DNA of 64,000 nucleotides from Psilocybe azurescens (lineage: Eukaryota; Basidiomycota; Agaricomycetes; Agaricales; Agrocybaceae): contig JAJIRX010000569.1 in the NCBI GenBank assembly GCA_023853785.1, forward strand, positions 62,001-126,000, read 5' to 3'. Each line of letters opens with the position of its first letter. Position 1 is the stretch's first letter. The position numbers and the translations under genes were made by a program. Under the pieces are notes generated by a model that was not told the DNA's origin, searched no databases, and saw only the letters and a list, made by a program, of their open reading frames with translations. Of this stretch, positions 1 through 10,251 are shown one piece after another.

Positions 1-1650
1 AGATGGGGAAGCTCTACGCTTTAGGGAAGAGGTCGAAGCTACTTGAGACAGCGAATGGTTGGCGTCTGTGAGCCTGTGAGGGCTGGTGTGGGAGACAGAT
101 TTTGACTCATGTGGATATGATGTTGCGCAGATGTGGTACTAAGTCAAGGAGCGTAGGGCCGCCAGCCGAGGCTCCTGCTAATTGACGATGGCACAATTCC
201 GCTTTTGGTAAACAAGGTCTTGGGGCACCCCTGGCACATCGCAGCCCACTCTCACCAATTAGGGACGACATTTGTTTTCGTACTTGTACTAAATGGACGG
301 GAAGGTTCCGGAATGACTTCTATATGTTTAAGTTACATTTTGGAAGACCTAGACAAAAACAATAAACTTGGCACATTATCCATAATTGAGGCATGTAATA
401 TATACACAGCCCAAGCGACAAGAGGAGTGCTATTCAAAGGCAATTGAATAATCAGACGAGAGTGATTCACACAATAAGGCTCGGAGTGCATTTGTTGCGT
501 TGCCATACAAGTAGAAAAGATGACTGTACCGCACAACGTTTGAATAAGTAGATTAAGTACTATGATGTTTTCTATAATCCCCGGGCCCGAGGGCACAGAT
601 TGAGCCTGAGTATCAATTTTTATATAGTAGTGCAAGAGACCTGTTAGACCACCAACAGAAACAGAAGGACTTCATATGTACCATGAACCAATCCCTTGGT
701 CATTTCTGAAGTCCAACTGAATGGGTTTTGTCCATCGGCATCCATGGCATCGTGAACAGGGCAACATCAAAATAAACGGATGGCATGTGTACATGGTCGT
801 TCCAGAGTTTAATCTCCTGTAAGTTGGTACGCTCATGGCACTCCCTCGGTCGGTAGGAGAAGGGATTGAAAGGTTTGACGAGTAGCCCAGGAGGGGCGTA
901 ATGTGGGAGGGATTATACTGGGTCGAGGTATATGCCATGAGTTTGTAGATCACGATTGAATCCAGTCGATTGAGCCGTGATAGACAGGTCTCAATTCTGC
1001 CTCAAAAATAAGTGCTTCGTGACCCACGTCTAGATTCCAGACATCTGTGGCTCTACCTTGTTGAAGTACTTACGGGGTTGGCGAATAGGGGTTTTGCTTA
1101 TTTCACCATTTGCCAGTCTCATGAATGGGAGACAGGTATTTTGTTAGAGATCTGTTGCACGATAGAGCATCTGTCCCTTAATTCAAGGCCGTTGGCTGAG
1201 GCCAACACGAAACACTCCATGGTAGCTTGGTGGTAGCAAGTCCGCCGGTAGATAATGTCTAGAACTCAGAATCCTCCTGATCAAGCAAGCTATCCTCATA
1301 TTAGGCACCCAGCTCTGGGTGTAAGAGATACTTCCCTTATCATTTTTTTTTGATCTCGTCTCGAGACCTCGTCATTCGCGTTGGGTTTAAGTTGAGTTCG
1401 CGCGACGCGAAGAGACCGAACCTACTAATTAAGTTGTGATTGAGACGCGATCGGCCGGATCAGCTTACCAATAATGACGTAGGCAGTGTGTGAGTTATGG
1501 AGGCACTGAGATTTCCCAAAGGTTTCCGACAATAAAGGTCAGACCAGAGTGTCCTAGAAACTCTATACATAAAAACGAGTAACAAAAAAGCTGTATACAA
1601 TTGTACTTTGACCCTCTTGCAACTTGCCACTCACACCCCGCAATCACGCC
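1..1650. other. Left edge, no supported gene
   Basis: I see no gene I can support here. Open frames are under about 100 codons, overlap each other on both strands, and show no recognisable motif. No tRNA, rRNA or transposon protein signature was found by eye. The stretch could contain untranslated sequence or tiny exons I cannot resolve. Confidence 0.4.
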
Positions 1651-1777
1651 ATGTCCACCAACAGCCTGCCATCCTCCCAGTCGCGAATAGCGTCTTTCGT
1701 TAACTTTTGTGTCCTCATGGCACATACACCTTTGGTTGAGTCAGAGTCCCATAAAGGGCCTTCAGTGATACCGTTGA

Positions 1778-1987
1778 AAACATTCTCTTTATCCGACTGG
1801 ACCTTCATTCGAATATTCTGGCAGTTCAGGGTCCATCAGTGTCTGTCTTCGTCCTTCCTCTACGTCTCTGAATCTATTTGCTTATCTGAGTATTCGACAG
1901 TCATCTCGCAGACACAGTCGCCAGTCGAGTCTATCCTCATTGAGCAGTTCACCCTTCGAGCAAGATGAAAGAAACCATCCACAGTGA
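1778..1987 (+). CDS. Possible C-terminal exon of an unknown protein
   Basis: A frame open from 1778 to a TGA at 1985-1987 encodes about 70 residues rich in Ser and Arg, ending in repeated Ser-Ser-Leu and Ser-Arg-Arg runs typical of disordered fungal protein tails. An in-frame stop at 1775 means any real exon must begin downstream of it. An ATG at 1651 in another frame (reading MSTNSLPSS) could be a short first exon, but I could not find a splice that joins the two cleanly. No family is recognised and this may be non-coding. Confidence 0.18.
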   Translation, partial: KHSLYPTGPSFEYSGSSGSISVCLRPSSTSLNLFAYLSIRQSSRRHSRQSSLSSLSSSPFEQDERNHPQ

Positions 1988-2417
1988 ACTTCAGAGGCCA
2001 TCAAAAGTGTCCATCCTCCAAGCTTCACCCACGACCTCTTTCACCATCTCGAATACTAATACCATCTAGTATACCGTGCTTCTCCACATTTGTATTTTTG
2101 TCTTTACACTAGGTGATCATTGTGTTGTATTTAGTATCTACATAATTCTAATGCCTTGTACTCATATTTTATATAATTAATTAGAAAGACTTTTTACATT
2201 GCTTGATGTCATGCCTATACTACCACTACATATACACTATAGCCCACGCGTCGCTGCACCTTTTCTCTAGACTCGGAGTGACCCAGAGTGGACTTTACTA
2301 GTGCAGTTGCAGTGCAGAAGCAGCCTCAGGCTCGCTTGCCGGCCGGTGACTGTTTTCAACCCGTCTACGGTCTACCCCTGTCAAAACCCTCACGATTGGC
2401 CGCTCCACCACTAGACC

Positions 2418-4467
2418 ATGTCGCGCACCCTTTTGTATCCACGGATAGCAGCTCAGTACCAAACCAGACACATATCGACACACGTTCTGTTGAAAGGAAG
2501 ACGCTTCTATGAAACAGGCCCAGTAGCACCTCCAGACGCACCTGCCATCCCATATGGTCCAGGAATACCACCACCTCTGAAAGGCATCAGGATTCTAGAC
2601 CTCACCCGTGTTCTCGCGGGACCGACGGCGACTATGTTACTGGGAGATCTGGGCGCAAACGTCATCAAAGTCGAGGAGGTTTCTCGGGGAGATGACACCC
2701 GTACGTGAGCCCATTCATTTTGTTCCCAAGCACAATTTAACTAGGAGCACATACACGATACGAAATTTCTCCTTGCCATCTTCTGACTTCCCATGTCTGG
2801 GCTACTTCATTACATACAATCTCCATAGGTACATGGAATCCTCCGTCAGCTCCGCTGTTGACCTCAGCTCCCGACGCGTCGAAGCACCAACCACCTGAGT
2901 CGGCCTATTTTCTTGCGGTAAATCGAAATAAGCGCTCTATAACTGTCAATCTGAAAACACCGGAAGGCCTGGAAATAGTGCGGAAACTTGTAAAGAAGTC
3001 CGATGTGTTGGTGGAGAACTTCGTCTCAGGCAAATTGGCATCGCTCGGACTTGGCTGGGAAGACTGTAAGAAGATTAACGAGCGGTTGATTTACGCGTCG
3101 ATAACTGGTATGCATTGTATCGCAGCAACATCTGCTATTCGTGTCATATTGATAATTCACTAGGTTATGGACAGACAGGACCGTATAGGACGGCAGCTGG
3201 ATATGACGTTATAATTGAAGCTGAAGCTGGTCTTATGCATATGTCCGCACTTTTATTCGACAAGCAGGGCCAGCTCTCTGATCTATGGTTTCCTTACTAG
3301 TACTGGAGAGCCAGACCGCCCGCCCGCCAAGGTAGGCGTGGCTGCAACAGATATCGCCACAGGTCTTTATGCCCATGGGGCCATCATGGCTGCCCTTTGT
3401 CACGGCAGCAGACTGGAAAAGGAGTATGGATTGACTGTAACCTTTTTGAGTCTCAAGTGGGCTTTCCAGTGCCATCAATCGAGTATGCAGTCATACTTAC
3501 TGATCTACCAGATTGCTGGACTCGCCAATATTGCCTCAAATTATCTAATAGCGGGTAAAGAAGCTTCTAGGCATGGTACGGCACACCCGTCCATTGTCCC
3601 ATACCAGGTCTTTCCTTGCAAGGACGGATTTTTGATGATTGGTGCTGGAAATAATAAACAGGTGAGGGCCTTTCAAGTTCTCCTGTCGTTCAGGGCAGTC
3701 TTTTCCTGGGGTCTTGCTCAATTATAGTCCTTCAATATCTCCGTCACTATCGGCTATCGCCGTCCTTGATTCTGCTTGCTGCGTTCATGAAAACCCGCGG
3801 TAGTTCAAAACATTGGCTGAGAAGGTTCTGGAAGATCCGTCATTGGCTACAAATCCCAAATTCGCAACGAATGATGCTCGAGTGGAAAACCGGACCGACC
3901 TGTTAGATATCATCACTGGTGTTCTGGTCAAGCACACCAAAGATTATTGGCTGGAACGTTTTACTGGCCTTGGGTACGATCTCATTCGGTGTTATACTAT
4001 GATTTTTTCTTACAAGCGATGATGCTCTACAGGGTGCCGTTTGGTCCCATCAATAATATCGAACAAACATTTAAGCATCCTCAGGTGATTAATCTACTTT
4101 TTCATAATACTTAAATCGCATCTTAAAGGGCTTACTCTCTATCTAAGGCTGTGGCAAGGAAAGTGACAGTTGAGGTTAACGTAAGTGGTTCCGAAATGGC
4201 TGGGATGCTACAGCAACTTAATTATAGAAAATTTCCAGCATGGTCGCGCAGGGAAAATTAAATTAGTTGCGCCTGCGGTTGCGTACAATGGTCAGAAAAT
4301 GGCGATACGGCTCCCACCACCGTGGCTCTCTGAGCATACTGAAGAGGTGGGTTTATTTTTCTTGTGAAAGATGAAAGATCTGACTAGATGGCCCAATACA
4401 GGTTATGGAAGAACTGGGGTATAGCCTAGAACAAATCAAAGACCTTCGGAAGAGGGCGATAATCTGA
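2418..4467 (+). CDS. SUGCT: CoA-transferase family III, succinate-CoA:glutarate CoA-transferase type (mitochondrial)
   Basis: Class III CoA-transferases (CaiB/BaiF) move CoA between acyl-CoA and a free acid. The human SUGCT branch, which this most resembles, makes glutaryl-CoA in mitochondria. The first 30 residues are basic and Ser/Thr-rich ([15 protein letters not shown]...), fitting a mitochondrial targeting peptide. Exon 1 (2418-2700) holds the family opening, [10 protein letters not shown] and [11 protein letters not shown]. After introns at 2701-2828, 3108-3163 and 3243-3300 come [29 protein letters not shown] (Asp at the family's catalytic position), and later [27 protein letters not shown] and [13 protein letters not shown]. 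It ends at TGA 4465-4467 after about nine exons. Near 3428-3431 one base seems missing: the conserved DCNLFESQ stretch lies one frame away from the preceding exon. Family certain; acid substrate inferred. Confidence 0.9.
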
Positions 4468-4510
4468 AAATGCAATTGGCCGCAAACGCCTAGACTTTAA
4501 GGTCACCGGT

Positions 4511-4516
4511 CACGTG
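4511..4516. promoter_or_regulatory. CACGTG E-box upstream of the YPD1 gene
   Basis: A perfect palindromic CACGTG lies about 240 bases before the proposed YPD1 start and 45 bases after the CoA-transferase stop. This is the core site of bHLH factors. Function is inferred from position only. Confidence 0.3.
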
Positions 4517-4751
4517 TATATTGTATGAGGTCACTGGTGTCCGGAAAGGGATGTGACGGGACGATAGATGAGAACACTGTGACTGATTATTGGTGCCAGT
4601 CGATAAATCTACAGTACTTACCTATTCCAATACAACTGCATCTGCGAGTCGTTTATATCCCCGCTACCAGGTTTCCGCATCTCTCTGCCAGCTCTTCCAT
4701 CGTTCTTTCATCTACTCACCCTCCACGGACAAATTTATCTCTCAAGTCCTT

Positions 4752-5613
4752 ATGCCTGCGACTGAGCATGCTCCACCGCCGCGACCCCTTCCAAGCCCCA
4801 GTCCGAAAGACCAATCTCCTTCCCCTCGGATCTCACATCCAGAGCCATTGCGGCCCACTCAACCCACTACCTTGAAGGTCGAACCCGAGCAACCTGAAAC
4901 ATCCATAGTGAAGACCATTGAACCGACGACTAAACCTCTCCCCAGAACCTACGTCCGTTGATAAGCCGGAGACGTCATCGCAGGCCAAGCTTGAGGAATC
5001 GAAACCTGACGAGGTAATCTGCCGTTTCTTCTCTTCATCAAATGTTGTGCAGAAGAGACGAGGGCGCGCTTTACGTTATTCACGAGCATAGTGACTGATC
5101 GGTATCGCAGGATGAGGATGAGGACGAGGTCGATGATGACAAGTCTTCCGGATTGGAGCTAGTAAACATGGAAACCTTTGGTCAAATATTGGAACTCGAC
5201 GAAGATGAGGACAGCCATGATTTCTCCCAGCCTATGGTCTGGGAATACTTTGAACAGGCCGAGAAGACATTTAGCGATATGAATGAAGCACAGTTAGTGA
5301 CTTTCTTTCGCCCTCATCTAGTTTCTCATCAAGTAAATTGTTTGATAGCGAGAGGAAGGATTTACAAGCACTCTCACAGCTCGGTCATTTCCTCAAAGGA
5401 TCTTCGGCAGCTCTAGGACTTGCGAGAGTGCAGAATTCTTGTGAAAAGATCCAACATTACGGACAACTTCGTGACGAGGTCGCCAATAAAGATCTGTCCC
5501 CCAGCGAGGCCCTCGACAAGACCTCGAAGCTACTGAAACGCGTCAAGAAGGAATACAATGAAGCCCAAGTCTGGTTAAAGGACTTTTATGGTCCTACTGA
5601 GGTGGGGGCTTGA
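4752..5613 (+). CDS. YPD1: Histidine-containing phosphotransfer protein, YPD1/Mpr1 type
   Basis: YPD1 relays phosphate from hybrid histidine kinases to response regulators (SSK1, SKN7) in fungal osmotic and oxidative stress signalling. The last exon carries the HPt signature, LGHFLKGSSAALGL, whose His is the phosphorylated residue, followed by VQNSCEKIQHYG. The preceding exon gives METFGQILELDEDE and WEYFEQAEKTFSDMNEA, the usual helices before the HPt core. The N-terminal third is Pro/Glu/Asp-rich and probably disordered. I place introns at 5014-5110 and 5293-5348; the second restores the family spacing between DMNEA and the DLQALSQLGHF motif. Between residues about 60 and 70 the frame moves by one at a run of four C (near 4941-4943), so the coding frame is broken in the raw sequence. 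Start ATG 4752 was chosen because it reads into the Pro-rich leader. It ends at the stop at 5613. Confidence 0.88.
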
Positions 5614-5949
5614 TAATGAGTTTGATAAAATCGGATGGATGAACAAGCTGTATGGAGTATCTGGGATGGAGAACAAACAGCGGCTAGGAGTATACCTCAG
5701 TGCGCATGTCTATCTGACTGACGGTGACGAGGGATCGACAGGCTATTCCCATTGACAGCGGCAGATGGATAAATCTACATGATTATGGGCCGTGGATGGC
5801 CTGATGTGCTTGAAAGCCCTCATAAACGGGAACAGGAGCCAAGTGAAATTAGTTTGATAATTATGCTAGCGTCGGGTTACTCATTACTTGGAGTCGGAAT
5901 TCTAGTCAAGTTCGTATAATTCAAAAGCCATGAGATTACTGAAGTGTTC

Positions 5950-5988
5950 TGACGTCACAACTCGGCACCCCTAAACACGTGTCACGTG
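5950..5988. promoter_or_regulatory. CRE palindrome plus tandem E-boxes in the CHL1 promoter
   Basis: TGACGTCA (5950-5957), the full ATF/CREB-type site, is followed by two CACGTG boxes separated by one base (5976-5981 and 5983-5988). The cluster ends about 75 bases before the CHL1 start. The bases are directly visible; regulatory use is inferred from position and from the known binding preferences of bZIP and bHLH factors. Confidence 0.45.
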
Positions 5989-6064
5989 CATTAAATTTGT
6001 TAGCTTTAAGCTTCAGACGCGATTGATTATTGGCCACTGCTTTCTCGCACCCATCACATTTTCT

Positions 6065-9000
6065 ATGGATTTACAACTTCCAACCCCTACAGAATTTCCT
6101 GCATTTCCGTACTCTCCTCCTTATGATATCCAGATATCTCTTATGCGCCATCTATATCAGTCTATCGAGGACAAAAAGTGACCATCATTGAAAGTCCGAC
6201 AGGCACAGTGAGTGCACTACCACACGAGCAGAAAGGGATGTATGAACCTCTGAAAACAGGGAAAAACATTAAGTCTACTGTGCTCGGCGCTTACTTGGCT
6301 CTCAGATGAAAGAGAACGCGCCAAAAAGGTAAATTGAAAGAAGTCGTTAGAGACGATGGGGTTAAAGGTAGGCATGTCATGGCATTATTCTCTTTTTCCG
6401 TCTAATTGATACAACTGCGCATCTGTAGCGAAATATTGGGTGATCGAGCAAACGCTTGACAAAATGAGACGTGAAATGGAGGCAGATGAACAAGAATATG
6501 AAGCGAAGCTGTTGAAAGCAAGAAAGCGAGAAGAAGCTATGCGACGCGCGTCGAAGGGCAGAGTAAACAAGAGACCAGTGCGTTAACATTATGCCGTATA
6601 TGTCTTGCCAGATTTGTCGAATGTCCTTTCAGAGAGTTGGTCAAACTTCAAGTCAAGAGAAGAACGACAACGACGTTCAGTTCCTGCCGGAGACAGATCA
6701 AGAGCCGGACGAGGGGACGATACATATTTCTCCAGCTTTACAAGCGTTAATGGCGAAGTCAGTGGTTGATATTCTCTGATTAGAAAAAGGTGCTAACTCA
6801 AGGATACAGAGTAGACAAAGCAATGAGGACCGAGTCCGGACGTCCCACTGACACCGAAGAAGAAATCACCTGCACGAAGATTTACTATGCCTCACGCACG
6901 CACTCGCAATTATCTCAAGTTCTGCCGGAAATGAGTAAGCTGAAGCTCCCAACCAAAATAAAAGTTGTAAATCGCCATAGTGCCTATTCTCTTCCGCACA
7001 AGAGAGGCATCGACTCGGACGAAGAGGAAAAGTGTAGCTCTGGGTCAACGCGAGCTGTCTCGCTGGGATCCAGAAAACAACTCTGCATCAACGATGATCT
7101 CCGAGCCAAAGCCCTTGACTTGGATGAAGCATGTCGAGAGCGCCTAGGCGGTAGGTTTTTGATCAAAAACCACAATATTTTATGAATTCCTGTTCTCTCA
7201 GAAAAGGATGGAAAGCGATGTCAATATCTTCCACCGGTGGGCGAGGAAGAGAAGATACTTGATTTCCGAGACCAAATTTTGGTACGCGCAGAATCAAATC
7301 AATTCTTACTGACTGAACGCTGAAGTATTGACTTCAGGCATCACCAAAGGACATTGAAGACCTCGCCGAAGCAGGTCGTCTTGCCAATACATGCCCCTAC
7401 TTTGCCTCAAGGCGCGCGATTCCTCAAGCAGAGGTATGTTGACGTTGACCTTTAAAAGTGTTACCGTTCGCTCTGCTGAAATAGTTTGTTTCACTAGTTA
7501 GTGACTCTGCCGTATAACCTTCTTCTACAGAAATCAGCCCGTGAAGCATTGGGAATTGATCTGAAAAATCAAGTAGTCCTCATTGACGAAGCTCATAGTG
7601 CGTATACATTGACCAACCTGTAGAACCTGTTCCTAAGCAAGGCATCCCGGACAGATTTAATACCTACACTCTTGTCTCTCTCGACGACGCGGCTTCCATA
7701 TGCAACGCTTCTGACGTCTTTCCAACAAGTCTGCGTCTATGTTTCCAAAATTCAAGACGCGTCTTTCTCCTACCAACATGATCCACCTGAAAAACTTGTC
7801 CTGATTCTGGACTCTTTACGGAAATACGTCGGGGAGTGGATGATTGCAAGGTCGAAAGAAAAGGAGAAAACAGAGATTATGACGGCGGCCCAGCTTATGC
7901 AGAGGTTAGGAAGAAGGGTGGCCGGTATTAACCTTCTGGAGATTGAGGCTTATTTGAAACAAAGCAAGGTTAGTGAGTGCCTTTCATGAGTGATGCATAC
8001 CCTGATTTACTTCTAGATTGCCAGAAAAATTGCAGGTTATTCAGACAGGGTAGAAGAAACACAAAAACGTAGATTAATCTGTTTGAAATGTATCAAGTTC
8101 ATTTCAACATTTCCGCCTTTCTAGATCCCGCTACTGAACGTCAAAGTAGACGTGGTGCAATTCCACCCCTGCATGCGGTAGAGGAATTTTTGCTGTCTCT
8201 AACGAATACAAGCGCAGGTTAGAGTTTCACACTTTATCTAAAATTTCTAACTACTCACTTACAGTACAGATGGGCGTATCACTTTCACGTTAATCGACTT
8301 ACCTGGACGCGAATGCACTGTTGAAATGAAGTATCAGCTGTTGAATCCTTCTCCTCATTTTCAGGAAGTTGTTGAAGAAGCCAGATCGGTCGTTCTTGCT
8401 GGTGGTACCGATGTCACCGGTTCGTACCCCTTTCTAAGAAGAGCACTACAATACGCATACTGCATCGCAAACGCTAACTTACTTGATCAGATATCAGATG
8501 TCGTTAACCAGCTGTTTTCTTATCTTCCTTCGGAGAAGATCACGACGTTCTCATGTGGACACATCATCCCAGAGGCGAACCTTCAGACGTTGGTCATTAG
8601 CAAAGGACCAACTGGTGGTGAATTGGAGTTCAAAGCAGATAAACAAAGCGATCCAGATACTGTGAGTATCTGTACAATTTTCAGAAGACGTTATTAGTGC
8701 TTATGCTGGATGCAGATAATGCGACTTGGTCAGGTTTTGCTCAATTTTGCGAGTATAATTCCTGCAGGGATGATTGTGTTCTTTCCATCTTACAAGTTTT
8801 TGAATACTGCAAAAGCTCAATGGGAAAAGGAGCAAAACTCTAGAGAAATTCACAACTAAGAAAGGAGGTACTTGAAATACACAAGGTATCAATAATCACG
8901 CCATTGATTCATCGTTTGTGAGGCAGATATTTTTGAGCCTGAAGAAAGCGCACAAGTCGAGAAAGTTCTACAGGAGTACGCGACGGCAGTCAGGACTGTT

Positions 9001-9555
9001 AGTATATCTTTTGCGACGGATGATTGGTATATTCACGTTTTCATTTTTGCAGCCCGCGGAAAGAAAAAAAGAGGCGCTCTTCTATTTGCCGTCATCGGAG
9101 CAAAATTATCAGAAGGGTTAAATTTCGCAGACGATCTTGCTCGTGGCGTCGTGATTGTCGGACTGCCATTTGCGAACCTTGCGTCTCCTGAATTGCGTGA
9201 ACGCATGAAATATGTTAAATTGTTGGAGGATCAGCGAGGCCCAATATCCAGAGAGAAAGGCCAAAAGGACGCAGCTGCAGAACTATACGAGAACATGTGC
9301 ATGAACGCGGTCAATCAAAGTATAGGTATGATTACGGTGTTTATTTGAGATGATGTTTCGCTGTCATCCTGATTTTTGTCGGTATTTCAAGGACGCGCTA
9401 TACGGCACCGTAATGATTGGGCTTCGCTTCTGCTACTGGACCGGAGGTATACCACAAGTTCTATACGAAACAAGCTGCCCAAGTGGATAGGGAGCAGGGT
9501 AGTTCCTCACAGAGACTTTTGGACGGGCTGTGAAGGAGATGGGGATTTTTTATAA
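6065..9555 (+). CDS. CHL1: CHL1/DDX11-type Fe-S DNA helicase (XPD family), frame interrupted
   Basis: CHL1 is a 5'-3' superfamily 2 helicase acting in sister-chromatid cohesion and fork repair in the nucleus. About fifteen short exons can be joined. Motifs in order are Walker A (SPTGTGKT, split by an intron), [13 protein letters not shown], the iron-sulfur Cys set ([25 protein letters not shown]), the DEAH box (VVLIDEAH, then Asn across an intron), [19 protein letters not shown], and motif VI ([14 protein letters not shown]). It ends [11 protein letters not shown]... at TAA 9553-9555. The frame is broken at several points when compared with the family: A-runs at 6173-6177 and 6323-6327, near 7747-7750 and 7797-7801 (a compensating pair), near 8410, and near 8826-8832. 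All motifs remain readable, so sequencing error fits better than old decay, but a pseudogene cannot be excluded. Confidence 0.88.
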
Positions 9556-10251
9556 GGGCAAAGGGTGTAATGCGCCATTGACTGGGGATGATCGTTGAAT
9601 TCAGAGCAGTTCATACAGATCATGTCAACGTGAGTTTTGGAAGCGTCTTGTTCGGCTGTCGCTGATCCTGGATTCAAATCATCAGGTAGCGGATCGCTTG
9701 AACGCCGAGGGTATAAATGATCACGGGCAACCAATGCTGTGGGTTTTGACTCTTCATCCACAGTACTTGTAACGCTGCAAAGGTCGCCCGTCCTCCAGTT
9801 AAAGCTGATCAAAGTAAAATTCAGTAGAGTCAACAATGGGCCTGAGACTTTATATATACATATACCTGAGATTATATACGCTATTTGGAAAATATTAGCA
9901 TGGGAAATGATGATTTGTGGGTGCGAATAAGTTCAAACGTTAGTTTGACGAAATTTTGCTATTTGATTGTAGACGTGAAATTTCAAAGACTTGGTCAAGG
10001 ATCAACCATAGATGAAGCCTTGAATAAGTTGCTATTCTGTTGTCGAAAGAGAGGCGTTAAGGTAGATTTGATGATGACCATAAAAGTACGCGATGCCTCA
10101 TTTTGGCGGCGCGTGATTTGGAAATAAGCATATGCAGCTCAATATGGACATCGTGCTTCACCCCTCACTACCAATTTAATAGGTGTTGAGCTGCTCAGCG
10201 GGTCCTCTTAGCCTTTTTCTCTCTGCACTGGTACTGTGGTAGTATGCGGAT
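9556..10251. other. Intergenic region, nothing firm
   Basis: Between the CHL1 stop and the next start. A minus-strand frame (9507-9836) overlaps the end of CHL1 and reads [21 protein letters not shown] in its middle, but it lacks an ATG and no family is recognised. I leave it unannotated. Confidence 0.3.

Noticed and set aside
9507..9836. Minus-strand frame with CMNCSEF near the CHL1 stop
   Set aside because: No ATG, overlaps CHL1 coding sequence, and no family is recognised. Kept only as a note in the intergenic entry.
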